A DNA stretch of 64,000 nt, taken from the NCBI GenBank assembly GCA_963681505.1, contig OY811979.1, positions 3,587,711 through 3,651,710 of the forward strand. Reading direction: 5' to 3'. This DNA comes from Eunapius fragilis (lineage: Eukaryota; Porifera; Demospongiae; Spongillida; Spongillidae). Made by a program: the position numbers and the translations under genes. The notes under the pieces are model-generated. The model saw nothing but the letters and a program-made list of their open reading frames with translations. It was not told the DNA's origin and made no database searches. Shown in pieces: positions 12,740 through 23,746 of the stretch. How positions within the stretch are numbered: the first letter of the stretch is position 1; each line of letters begins with the position of its first letter.

Positions 12740-12800
12740 ATGGTGTGTGTGAGTGAGTGCGTGTGTGTAAGTGAGTGTGTGTGAGTGAGTGTGTGTGGGT
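12740..12800 (+). repeat. (TGTGTGAG)n-like microsatellite
   Basis: Irregular tgtgtgagtgag repeats lie just after the FN3 exon. Confidence 0.7.
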
Positions 12801-13036
12801 TACATCACTACATATTCTAACATGTTGCATTGGACCACCTTTCTTGGCTAGTGAAGCTTCGCTTGATACTTCACCACAGCCACTAAGATCTCAATTGTAT
12901 CCATATGAGTCTTCATATGGGGGAAGGGGAGGAGGGGTATCCTCGCAAACCATCCAGATGCACACTCCCCGTGTGGGTGTGAGCTATTTCATGCAGTGTG
13001 TACTCTGATCATTGCCTCCATCAACCGTTTCTTCCA

Positions 13037-13383
13037 TTCACTGTGGCACAGCCTCCAAACAGTAACAGTATCAGTGTTATGTTTATTCTGTACAGAACCG
13101 AGACACTCCCCCTTCTGTACATCAAGTGGACACCTGTGGTAGGCAATAATGTGTCTCATGACCCAGTGATAAACCTTTGGTCACCTCCAGGGGGGCCGTG
13201 TGACCATGTACACATTGAGGGTTGTTGGTGATGGTACCTCTGGTGGTGAAGGCACCACCAACTGTACCACTTCAACATGTTCGATGTCCACGAAATCTCT
13301 ACCTTTGCCACCAGTTATGTCATCTGTATTGCTTCCATAAATGGAGATGGAGATATGGGTGCTGCAAATAATTGAACTATTAA
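13037..13383 (+). pseudogene. Second, degraded FN3 exon
   Basis: Pieces of one FN3 module are readable in changing frames: AQPPNSNSISVMF and IKWTPVVG early, then TSYVICIASINGDGD at the end, followed by a possible donor GTTAGT. At least two frame changes and several stops are present. It lies on the same strand as the Ig and FN3 exons and supports one ancestral multi-FN3 receptor gene. Confidence 0.5.
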
Positions 13384-14185
13384 TGGTTAGTCTATTATAC
13401 TTAATTAATTTTTACGGCCAGCTCTAAAGTATTATCTCATGGCAAGATCATGCCAAAGTAATGTTTCCCTCATATTTACATATAACTCACTTTTTTGATT
13501 TCAATACTTTTTTGACTACAATACCATTATCTAATTATAAAATAACAGAAATGTATGATAATGTATAATGAAAATCCATAACACTCCTCCATCTGATACG
13601 AGATCCCCGGAGACACAAATCAGTGGCTCTACTGATTGCAAATGACAAACTGGCCCTCAGCCATCCCATCACTTCTCAATAGGACTTTCACCATTTCATG
13701 CAGATGTGCTCAGATAGGTGTTTAAGATAGTTGGTTGCTTCACATCCCAAGGCACCATCCACTGACACCACAAATGGTGTAATGAGGCTCGTCTAGTGTC
13801 GATTAATATACATGAGTAAGAATCTATATAGACAGCTTCAGTTCCAGGTACAAAATATTTGAACTGTTCAAGGTTAAGGAGCATGTCCAATTCAACAAAT
13901 ACATCTTTTGAGTGCTCCTAAAGTATATATGTATACAAACAACAATTTAAAAATCTATTATACAAGAATTAAGAACAAACCTGTTGGAAAAAACTTCACA
14001 ACCATCCCTTTAGTCGTGCAGTTAGTGGGGGATGAAAGGAAATGCAGTCCCTCACAAATATGTGAGTGCCATCCTTCAAGACCACCATGGGTGTGAAATA
14101 CCTCTCATCTGTACACCAACGTCTACCATGAAACGTCTCACTAGCAAGGTGTTGTGCACACTGTCATCTATAACCAGTATGCAAA
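13384..14185. other. No gene recognised
   Basis: AT-rich sequence. Open frames on both strands have no domain signature. I see nothing here that I can support. Confidence 0.4.
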
Positions 14186-14189
14186 ACCT

Positions 14190-14253
14190 ATATACCACCA
14201 ACTAATTACTTCCTCAGAGAGAACGTTTTTATTTACTTGTTAATTATTACGCA
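14190..14253 (+). mobile_element. MITE right-end fragment
   Basis: The sequence cctatataccaccaac, then agagagaacg and tttttatttacttgt, is the right arm end of the MITE family best seen at 29855-30140. The rest of the element is not present. Confidence 0.65.
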
Positions 14254-15796
14254 GACGTAGACAACGGCCGGAAATTTGATCGCCCGCACATGACGCGTGA
14301 TATTTGGAACTTAGGTAAGAATTGCTTGTGTACACAACCAATTATTTTCAACCTGTTCCAGGGTTGTTAACAACCTGTTCCGACCCTAATTATCAGGGTT
14401 GTTTTGACCCGGGCGGGCAATACCCTGGACCAGGGAAGAATTGATCGGGCCTGAACCAACCTGAATCACCCTTGTACCAGGACTGGTATGGCCATTCAAA
14501 ACGTGGTCTCTATATGCTATAGCATAAAATTTATTGCTAGTTATTTATTGTTTTCATTTGTTGACAAAAAGCTTCATTGAAAAAACAACATTACAAATAC
14601 GTCCATACATCACTTATATTGTGGCATGTTCGGGAACACAACACCTACAATGATGCCATTATTTGCCACTGTAAAAGTAAGAATAAAGTTATAAACGACA
14701 CTTTTGCACGCCTTACGTGTGGAAGACGCTTGTTTCTGGCATTTTAACCAGTGAATGTCTCTGTTTTAACGTACACTGCAAGACTGATAGCTATATAGTG
14801 AAGGAATAGATAAGTTAAATATTTATATAAACTTACCGTCTAGATGAAGTCCATTTCAATCCCTACAAAAACGAACAGTAGTTTACATACGTAACTTACG
14901 ACTCCGGATCGTCTTGGTAACAAGTGAACAAGACATACATGTATGTTTGTAACTTACGCTCGAAGTGATCTTGGTAAATTGACACTGTAGGCTATACAGC
15001 TGAAATGCTAATTCAAACACGAGCAACAGTTATAAACAACTGGCATATGTAACTAACTTACGACTGGAGATGGCGTTGCTATTATTTACTTGATTTAGCA
15101 AGTGCCACGTGCGTACGTTACGATTGCGGTAGGCCTGGTAAGCCCCAGGCTTATTTCTGTTAACTGAAATGCACACACGTACAACCATATAAGATACAGC
15201 TTTAACATATGAAGCTTACCCGGTACCGCTTTATGCCCATTTGGCTGCTCTAGTAATCCTTGCATAGACCTACCGCGCAAACAGAAAGACAAGCTGGAAG
15301 AACTTACACATATGCAAGACCGGTCATTCGAATGGTGGTGAATGGGCGAATAACTCCTTGTATACTTACGCTGCCGTCAACTTGGCTTTCTACTTCCTCT
15401 CAGCCATTTTTGGTCACGCGAGCTAAGATTTGCCGGGCACGTGACATTGGTGGTGAATTTTGATGAACATGAACAGATAATACTTTCAATGTTGTCTCTA
15501 GACGGGCAGCATTGGACGAATGTGCTGCATTCTTCCCATAGGCCAGAGCTCATGCCATGGCCTGGCTGTTTTGGTGCTATGGGTTGGCACCCACTTGGCC
15601 AAATCAGTTCTGAATCTCACAGTGACCTGGCACCTGGGTTGTTCATTAGTGCTCCACAAGCTGGCGAGCTCTGAACCCATTTCTGGCAACATCTTTGCCA
15701 TCTTCATTGTCTAATAGCTCATCAGCTGATGCACCAAGTGCAGGAAGGTCCGCAGCACCATCTAGACATTCCTACCTGAATTCTTCTGTGGCATGA

Positions 15797-16734
15797 ATGT
15801 CCGCAGCACTGTCAGGACCTTCCCACCTAAATTCTTCTGTGGCAGGACCATCTCATCCTCCACCAGATTGTAACGTAATCAATAGTTCAGATATAGCTGC
15901 GCACTTCTCCTCGATGGAGGGTCAACTGGGGAAAGTTCTTGCCGAACTTGAGGATATTAAGAAATCATTGGGGAAAAAGAACTTCCTACAAAAAGGAGGC
16001 CCCAGAGAGTTAACCGCAGAATACATTATGTTTGTACTGATGCATGTATAGCTTGCATTGAGAAATGCAGTATCAAACCCTTTCTGCAAAACTGCTTCCA
16101 GGTTTCCAGCTGAAGAAAGTATCAATGTTAGCTACTACTTTGAATGCATGCACGCATGCTACAGAATTGCATTGCAGGCTATCATTGCGAACATACTAGG
16201 CCATGAAATTGTCTCTCACAGCAAAACATATGAGACTGCACTTCGTTACTGCAAATCTAAACTGACAGACTTACGAAGTGAAGAAAGACGAAAGGGTATC
16301 AGAAAATCATATTTAACAAGAATCTTGCAGTTTATCACATTTTATAAACTCAGGTGCTGGGAAATCCGCCTCATAAGAAGTGTGCTGTGCTAGCTACAAA
16401 AGAGCTAGCAAAGCGTATAGTTAAGAGCATTCACACTGACAGCACAATAACTGAACAGTATGAAAAGCACTTGGCACTGTTCGTAAGTCATGCAGATATA
16501 CTGATATATACCAAAAAGCATCAATGCATGCATGTTAACAAGGCAGTATATTCATTCATAGCGAAAGTTTGTTCGATGCTGCCGCAATGTCAGCAAGGTA
16601 AAGCATTGCGAGTTCACCAAATGGATAGAGGAATATTACCCCACCATGATGAGGAGTGGAGTGGTATTATAGACGAAGACCATGGCATCAATTATCAGCA
16701 TCGTGAGGATGTCACTGAAGCAGAGCTTGGCTGA
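15797..16734 (+). CDS. Unrecognised protein-coding region, possibly transposon ORF
   Basis: One frame runs from the ATG-proximal region (15797) with Ser/Pro-rich sequence and a short predicted coiled coil (MEGQLGKVLAELEDIKKSLG). It crosses a TAG at about 16049 and continues in the same frame to 16393. From about 16354 the reading moves to the next frame (CAVLATKELAKRIVKS onwards) and stays open to TGA at 16734. Composition is protein-like (balanced, charged, few low-complexity stretches), and the frame change sits near a CAGGTGCTGG that could be a splice site. I recognise no domain. Its place between degenerate inverted ends suggests a transposon protein, but a host gene with introns is possible. 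Confidence 0.35.
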
Positions 16735-17524
16735 GTGAAGACACTACTAATCTAGTGCTGAAAATAATATGGGTGCATTATTCCATAAAATCAATGTGTA
16801 TCACATGCATTTTTGCAGCATAACTTGCTTTTGATCATGATCTGTAACTAATTGAAGAAGATTCGGGGATATCAGCAGCTTGTAATGGTGACACTCTGAT
16901 TTAGACACTGTGTGCATGCATGTCCTGTGCACCAGGACAGACCATACACTTTCTGCATAGGTCACTGTATATGTGTAGTAGCCATAGCACGCGTGGCGCT
17001 GACTATCGTGCACAGAGATAGCAAACACACAATAGCAGTACACACTCACAAACACAATACATAAATCATACAACAGCCTGACGCCAGTCCAGCTGATATC
17101 CGCGTACGACTCCATAAGGAACTGCTCACTTGAGATTATCACGTCTTTATATACGGAGGACTAGGTACCGCGCCCCTGCTCCAGCAGTATGACATCATTA
17201 TCACATGATGTAACTCGTTCACTACAATATGTATGTTGTACCTGCAACTTACTCTGTACCTGGTCATGCGCGAAACAATATCATATATAAGAGTATCAGT
17301 GTCTGATGCATTTTAACAAGTTTACATGCAGGTTAAGTACAAATTAAAGCAACTCCAGTCAGCCAGGTAAGGGAATACTTCACTTAGCATCATGCATCAC
17401 TACAACTGAACAGCAAAAAGGCATGGGGGTACAGCATGTTCTGAGTTTTTGTTTCATGTTTGTGTACAGTATACGTGTCTTATAATAATACTGAATTACA
17501 ATATCAATTGTATAACTTCCAGCA
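16735..17524. other. No gene recognised
   Basis: Short open frames on the minus strand lack any domain signature. I can name no repeat here. Confidence 0.35.
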
Positions 17525-18563
17525 GCTAAGCAGGCCTCACTTAACCTGAGTCATGGTGGCCTTGGTCTGCGTTCCCTTCATCGCCATGCACCTGCCACAT
17601 ACATCTCATCTCTAACCACATCAATGCCCTCAGACAATTGCTCGGTGACTTCAAAGGTCTACCTTCTTGCTGCAGTGAATGCGTACAATGCCATGGTCAG
17701 TCAGCCAGATGCCATCTCAGTTGAAAGTGTACTTGATGTACCACCCCGCCAGCACGTACTATCCTCTCACATTGAAGAAGCTGACTTCAGTTCACTTTTT
17801 TCCGATGCAACTACTGTGACAAAGGTCAGATTGCAAGCTACCTCTGCTCCTCAAGCCCATGCATGGCTTAATGTGCAGTCTTCACCAAAGTTAGGTCTTG
17901 CGTTGATGCCTGATGAAGCACAGGTCATTTTAAAATGGTGGCTTGGCCTTCCTTTGACACCTGAGGGCACACCATGCCCACTTTGTCATCACAACATGGA
18001 TACCTGGGGACATCACATGCTCACCTGTCGCTCTGGAGGAGATGTAATAACCAGACACAACCAAGTCAGGGACTGCATTGCTGACCTCTGCTACAAGGCA
18101 TGCCTTTCCCCACAAATTGAGAAAGGAAGTGGTATTCTTCCCAAAGACCAATCAAGACCAGCAGACATCCTAGTGCCAAACTGGTCCCTCTCACGCCCAA
18201 CTGCATGCATTTGACATAACGGTCATCAATCCGCTTAATTTGCAATTTATACAAGAAGCGGCTCAAACCTGTGGTCATGCAGCTGAGATGGGAGAAGAGG
18301 CCAAGCACTCAAGAAATGATGAAGCATGTGCCCTTAGAGGATGGTCATGCATCCCTTTGGTTGTAGAAGTGTTTGGGGGATGGGGCAATGAAGCCATCAA
18401 TGTACTTTTGGCCATATCCAAAAAGGTAGCCACTCAACTCTGTCGACCTCTGAATGAGGTTATGTCGGGCATCTACAGTCGCCTCAGCCTCACCCTCATG
18501 AGGCAGAATGCCAGGGCAGTTTTGGCCAGGTGTGTCTCACCAAACACTTGCTGTGACTTTTAG
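17525..18563 (+). pseudogene. Non-LTR retrotransposon 3' end with restriction-like endonuclease (RLE) domain
   Basis: The frame opens with the end of an RT thumb (SHGGLGLRS). Later it shows a CCHC motif CPLCHHNMDTWGHHMLTC (CX2CX8HX4C), then RHNQVRD, RPADILVPNW and, after a frameshift near 18205, FDITVINPLN. This order, knuckle followed by a PD...D motif, is that of the C-terminal restriction-like endonuclease of early-branching (R2/NeSL-type) non-LTR elements. The tail WSCIPLVVEVFGGWGNEA to the TAG at 18563 is shared with the copy at 23747-25190. The RT catalytic part is missing, as expected of 5'-truncated copies. I infer the class from these motifs. Confidence 0.65.
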
Positions 18564-20070
18564 TTATTTATAGTGCTTATGTTTTAAATTAATGTATTCT
18601 ATACAAGTATATCATTAGTACATTTGTCTTTAAAATAACAGCAATAAAAATAAGTACACATATATACACCACTTTAAAATACTAAATTGTCTTCGCTAAT
18701 GTTTAGCTAGCCTGCCAACTGAATATTTCAGCTAGCCAAGACTTGATTCTTGTGGCAGGAAGAAGTTGGCAATGTGATGTGGGAGAAGATGGCGTGAGCT
18801 TTGCAAAATAAATCATATAAAGGGACATGATAGAAACGGTGAAATGTATTGCCTATAATGCAAAAAAGAATAATTACATATCAGCATGCGGCGCCGGCAC
18901 CTGCATGATGGTTACATAGATGCACCAGTCGGGTTACGTTCCCAGACTAGGTTTGACCAAGAATGCAGTGACATTCTGAAGTTGAAATGCCAGTCCGTTA
19001 GACCATCATCAGATACACCAAGCTGTGTTATTCGTGTACCTACGATTGGCTCTCGTTCAGACTTCACTGGTTTATTCACGTAGCTATATAGAAAGTGCCT
19101 AAATCTCGAGTGGTTTCATGAACGCCAACGTGACACTAAAACCTGGGTCCATTTTACATAAGAATGCATAGTTCAACCAGCGCACTAAACTTAAACGCAA
19201 ACAGTATTGGAACAGGCCGATAAATACAAGGAAGTAATAGGTTTCCTAATTAACATCTGATTAGTGCGTATAATTTTCTAAGTAAACAATACGGTCAGAA
19301 TTACAACCCACGATCGGTACAGGGCCGTTCTCCGATACCAGTACTGGTACAGGACAATCAGGACTGTTACGGGCTGGTTCCGGACTGGAGGGAATTGGTC
19401 GTGTAAGTGGTGTTTAAACAGGTGGCTTTATTATTGTGGGGTTAGTTATGCCTAGCCTAGCGTACGGGAAGCTGCACACTACGCCGCGCCCAAAGAGGTT
19501 TGCTTATTTGACTTGCCAGGCCCTAAGCGAACCATAGATTGAAGACCTTAGCGAACGTACTGTACGCCGGTTATTTGATGACGTATAATGCACTACCCAC
19601 TGCTGACGCTGACTTATGTGTGTATTACATCTTGCCCTAGCGAGCGTACCTTAGGCTATCTTCGTTAAGAATTTTTAATCTACTTTGTCTTTTTTCACTC
19701 TAGCTCTAGAGGTTGCTGTGCTTTTCCTGTTTAGTGCCACTGATATTTTCTGTCCCTGGTTTTGAAACATTAAGCTTGTGATACCTAAGGCAAAGGTGAG
19801 GCTCCCATGAAGCTTTATTTAGTACCGCATAAAATAGGTGATGATAGGGTGTGGGGGTGTTTGGGGGGTGGAATATGGGGTTAAATGATGTGTACAATAT
19901 TTTATGTTAGTGACTACTGCTTCCTCTGTTCTTTCTGGTTACTCTGTTCCTGTTTGAAGAATTAGTCGTGGATTGAGCATTGTGTGTATTTGTGTACATG
20001 TGTGTGTATTTACTTACGGGTACAGTGTGTACACATTTAGCTGTGGAATAGAAAACATTTTGTTTTGCAG
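18564..20070. other. No gene recognised; contains right inverted end of the 14.3-19.4 kb element
   Basis: Mostly AT-rich. The stretch 19320-19412 is GC-rich and mirrors 14326-14500. A small open frame at 18886-19083 has no recognisable domain. Confidence 0.35.
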
Positions 20071-20071
20071 A

Positions 20072-20574
20072 ATGCCACCAAAAAAGAAAGCTAAAAATGA
20101 TGATGGGCCTAGTACTAAGAAAAGTAAGTTGATTTTGATATGAAACCTCAATAACATGGTGCAACTGGAAAGCATAATGATTCAGAACTTTTACTAGTTA
20201 CAATGTTAGTAGCGTGCACGCTTAGTACTTGATATTTGGTGAGGCACTATTAAAACAGCAGGCACTATAATACATCCTGGGCAAAGTTTATGTGTTAAGC
20301 ACCTATGAGGGAAGGGTAAGGATTAGTTAAGTCTGGGGGTACCTGACGTACTCTTTGAGGGGTTGTAGCCATCTCTGAGGTTAGGCTTCTTATGTGAAGG
20401 GGAAATTTGTCACATTTTTTCATCACCATGTTCTGTGCCGGCCGTTTACCAAGATGGTAGCATCACCGAGTGCCAGCCACTGATATAAGTGCTATTTCTC
20501 CTGACCCAGGACGCACAGAGGTGCCGACATTGTCTGATGATATTAGTGCTGACCCAGGACCTACAAAAACAGCA
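20072..20574 (+). CDS. Weak two-exon gene start (lysine-rich N-terminus)
   Basis: After TTTTGCAG an ATG at 20072 opens MPPKKKAKNDDGPSTKK, which ends in phase 1 at a GTAAGT donor (20124). A possible second exon (20510-20574), after CTGACCCAG, restores the frame and encodes TEVPTLSDDISADPGPTKTA up to a GTATGT donor. The basic MPPKKKAK start looks like a nuclear localisation signal. I could not find the following exons with confidence. An acidic stretch at about 22110-22215 (TEAKVEEEANVDKDKAEVDK) may belong here. Confidence 0.25.
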
Positions 20575-22841
20575 GTATGTATTAGTATATACTTATTCTC
20601 CAGTATTCTAAGGGTAGGGGTGTTTAAAGGTTGATAGATACATTCGCATACCCTAGCAAAATGGAAAATGGAAAATGGAAGCTACCAATGTCTTATAAAG
20701 CATGTATGTTGTCCGGAATATCATCCTGGGGGTTCGATTCTGATGTACATGTATTGCCATTCAGTGCCAACTTTCATTTTAAAACGATTTATAAGGAACA
20801 TTACACTGACAGCATACAAATAGTAAATTAAACATTGGCATTTTGCAATATGATGGAGCTCGAGTATATATAGTAGCCTTTAGTTCCAACAGACGATATG
20901 TCCCTCACTCAATTTGCTGTCAGAGATGGATACCTAGGTGGTGTACTTAGAAGTAAAAAAAATGAGCTTAAACTGGTATTAGTTTGGTCTCCGGTCACAT
21001 AAAAAGATTAGCTTGTTTATTGTTTTCTAAAAACATAAACAAGTCACGTGATAGGATTAAAGTTCAAATTTCTTATCAGTTCCTTTTGTAAAATGTTGTG
21101 TGAATGCAGGTAGTGAGTTTATGTCGCTATGAATAATTTTTTGGGTGAGTATTTTTCATTTTTATCTCAGTCTCTTGTTATCTTGATCTGTCATTTTTAT
21201 CTCAGTCTCTTGTTATCTTGAAATTGAAGCCGTCCTTATCAATAACTCTATTATCAACATTAAGTGCAAGACCAAAGGAAATAAGGTATGTAGCATGGAA
21301 TCATGTCTTCTCTTAGGCAATACTTATTTTGACTGCATGCAGGGTTTGATAAATTGCTAACCAGCTGACCTAATACAGTGCTGTACATGGCAATGTCTTT
21401 TTATCACATGTAGTATTCTTTTTGATGGCTGCATGTATTATAGTTAATAGCACCATAATTTTTTACATGCAGTTTGCGACAGACGCTGGTAAATCTTGAT
21501 TATTTGGGGAATAATTATTCCCTCCTAGTCGTTTGAATGATCATTTCTCTTGCAGTTTTTCATATTTAAAACTCAGTACGCATTTGCGACTGCCCTATGG
21601 AGTTTTTTATACAGGCTCGTATTGTCGGACAATTCCGCAAACATGCTGCGCCAGGTGCCCTTTGTTTTTATATGTAATTCCTGGTCGATCGCACTACTGA
21701 TACCACTGTATTGGTTGTCGGTGTCTAAAATTGTTTCTTATAACATTCACTTTTGCATCCATTTATTAAGTATAGGTATAGTGTATATCGGAACTGTACC
21801 TTGAATGCTGAGGCACATCGTTAAAACTATAATGAGCTGGCTTTTAAAGGTTACAATATGACAATTGTATATGCCTGCTGATTCCAATTTCATCTATAAT
21901 GATTAAGAAAAAAATCTATGAATATTATATAATTCTCCGCATCTGTCGTAAACCACGTGTTAAAAAGTGTGCGGTTTCTGAACTCGAAAATTTTGTTGGT
22001 AGTGCTTTCCTACATATATGCAACTGAATTGCGACCTACCTCTATATCTGACACCTCAATGATCCACAAAGTGTGGAGTGATATAAAGGTTAATCTGTAC
22101 CTACCTCAGAGTCCAGAATGCAGAAGAGGATACTGAGGCCAAAGTGGAGGAGGAGGCCAATGTGGATAAGGATAAGGCAGAAGTGGATAAGGCATGTCTA
22201 CAGCCAAGTGTCAAGTGATCCTTAACACTATTCTTGTCATTTTATGTAAGCTGCAATATTAGAATGGGTTTCTTTATTAATATGCAATATATTGTTCATT
22301 GGTGGGGCTGTTGAGTAATGTTGTGGGGCATATAGTGTTTCATAATCTGCCCCTTTTCTTCTATAAAAATTGATTGTATTTGCCTACTTTCAATACGAGT
22401 GTTTTTATAATACCTGCAAGCTCACTTCCTAGTCACAGAATAACAGCTTCAACCTTGCTTTGTTATCTTGGTGGAGGGATCTGCTTGCATGTGTTTCTCG
22501 ACTATTCTGTCAAATTATGAGAACTGTGTGTAGAACATAACAGCGCTTCTGGGCAAGACATCAGATTTTACCAAATAGTTTACGATACCCTTACGTCTGA
22601 AAAAGCCCATGCAAAGAATTGAGTTATTAATAGAACTAATATAGTTTAAGTACTATTTGTAGTTTGGTGTAGTGTATTGGTATGGTCATAACTTGTGTTT
22701 TGACCTATTAGGTACACAAAGCCTGCAATGTCCCTTCTATTTGAGTTGTTGCTAAAGCTTTTGTCATGCTGGCTTTATCACATTGATCATACATCTAGGG
22801 AGCATTTCATGTAGAGTAGGAAAAAATAAATAAAAAGAAAC
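20575..22841. other. No gene recognised; small tandem duplication
   Basis: A unit of about 32 bp (catttttatctcagtctctt with following bases) is duplicated at roughly 21155-21220. A Glu/Lys/Asp-rich open stretch near 22110-22215 could be an exon. The rest is AT-rich, and I see no domain. Confidence 0.35.
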
Positions 22842-22918
22842 AGTGTTCTTAGCCTATCCTGTTCATCACTACCCCTTATGTGGGCAGTTGATCTCTGATA
22901 GAGGTAGGCTAAGAACAC
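22842..22918. repeat. Imperfect hairpin
   Basis: The left arm tgttcttagcctatcct mirrors the right arm gaggtaggctaagaaca across a spacer of about 40 bp. It lies directly left of a MITE copy. Confidence 0.6.
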
Positions 22919-22956
22919 ACCACATGTAGATGAATGGGTACATGGAACTGCAAATA

Positions 22957-23162
22957 TAACAAGTAATCAGACGGGAAAATGTAATAGTCCTATATTTAGC
23001 ACACTTCGACTAAGGCATATGCTGTTTCTGTGCTAAATATAGGACTATTACATTTTCCCGTCTGATGAAACTTGCTTCCTTGCTTTTTACACCAGTATAC
23101 TATTTGCCTGAAAAACCTATATCCCACAAACTTTCTCAGAGAGAATGTTTTTATTTACTTGT
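22957..23162. mobile_element. MITE copy with shortened left arm
   Basis: A near-perfect palindrome (agacgggaaaatgtaatagt mirrored by actattacattttcccgtct) is followed by the family's right arm: ccttgctttttacacca, tatatcccacaaactttctc and tgtttttatttacttg. The left arm lacks the outer part of the palindrome. The same flank block follows it as follows the copy at 29855-30140. Confidence 0.8.
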
Positions 23163-23324
23163 TTCCTTAATTTTTCTAACACCCAAATCACTGTTGCATC
23201 GCAGGTTTCCCCCCTTTCATTTAACCGATTTAATTCAATCCAGACGTATTGTGAAAATTTTCTAGGTACCTTTGCTTAATTAGAATTGGTAAGACCGTAT
23301 ATAGGCTTTTAGGCGTTTTTGTAT

Positions 23325-23690
23325 CAAAGCGAGTCCTCCATCAAATTCTAAAGCTATTGGTGCAATTTTCATTGCTTAAAAGTGTTCCTGTCCCGAGTTA
23401 TGAGTTCTCAAGAAGCAGAAGAAGAAGAAGAAGCAGACGACCCGCCCATTATTTTTGGAAGGGGAACGAGGACGGCAGTATTTTTCGTTCTCGACAACCA
23501 CGCGGTTCTACGACGTGAAACAAAAACGAAACTACTCAGTTTTGACTTCTAGATCGATTGCCGCAACAAGTTAGACGATCCGATCGTCGGGAGCGAAGCT
23601 ACGGTAGGGTCAAGGGATTTTAATTAAATTCATAGTCGGGGTCAAAACCTATATGAAAGTCTCTAGCGAGACTTCCGATTATTATAGAAT
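23325..23690 (+). repeat. MITE-flank block, copy 1 (carries a small ORF)
   Basis: About 360 bp align closely with 30170-30530: aagcgagtcctcca, then ctattggtg, gacgacccgcc, aacaaaaacgaaactactca, acttctagatcgattgc and gatccgatcgtcgggag. In both places the block sits just right of a MITE copy, so it is either part of a longer element or a duplicated host segment that includes the MITE. It holds the small ORF at 23400-23552. Confidence 0.75.
23400..23552 (+). CDS. Small 50-aa ORF, acidic start and conserved tail
   Basis: The ATG at 23400 opens MSSQEAEEEEEADDPP and continues to VLDNHAVLRRETKTKLLSFD before the TAG at 23552. The related block near 30.2-30.4 kb preserves the tail (NNHAVQRHETKTKLLIFDF, ending at 30399) in an open frame although its upstream part has diverged. 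Conservation of the C-terminal reading in two diverged copies hints at coding function, but two copies are little evidence. I do not recognise the product. Confidence 0.3.
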   Translation: MSSQEAEEEEEADDPPIIFGRGTRTAVFFVLDNHAVLRRETKTKLLSFDF

Positions 23691-23746
23691 AATCTTATTC
23701 ATGATTACACAAATCTGCATGCACGTTTTTATGTTCAAGGTAAAGT

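Larger units (their letters stand above)
14326..19412. mobile_element. Possible composite element with long degenerate inverted ends
   Basis: The left end (about 14326-14500) has TACACAACCAATT and, further in, tgtaccaggactggtat. The right end (about 19320-19412), read on the other strand, has TTACACGACCAATT followed by tgtaccagtactggtat at a similar depth. Both ends are GC-richer than their surroundings. Between them lie an unrecognised coding region (15797-16734) and a non-LTR 3' end (17525-18563). I infer an old DNA transposon of about 5.1 kb, possibly with a nested retroelement. No target duplication was established. Confidence 0.35.

Noticed and set aside
20690-20760. tRNA-like ggttcgattc box
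   Set aside because: No acceptor or anticodon stems can be formed around it.
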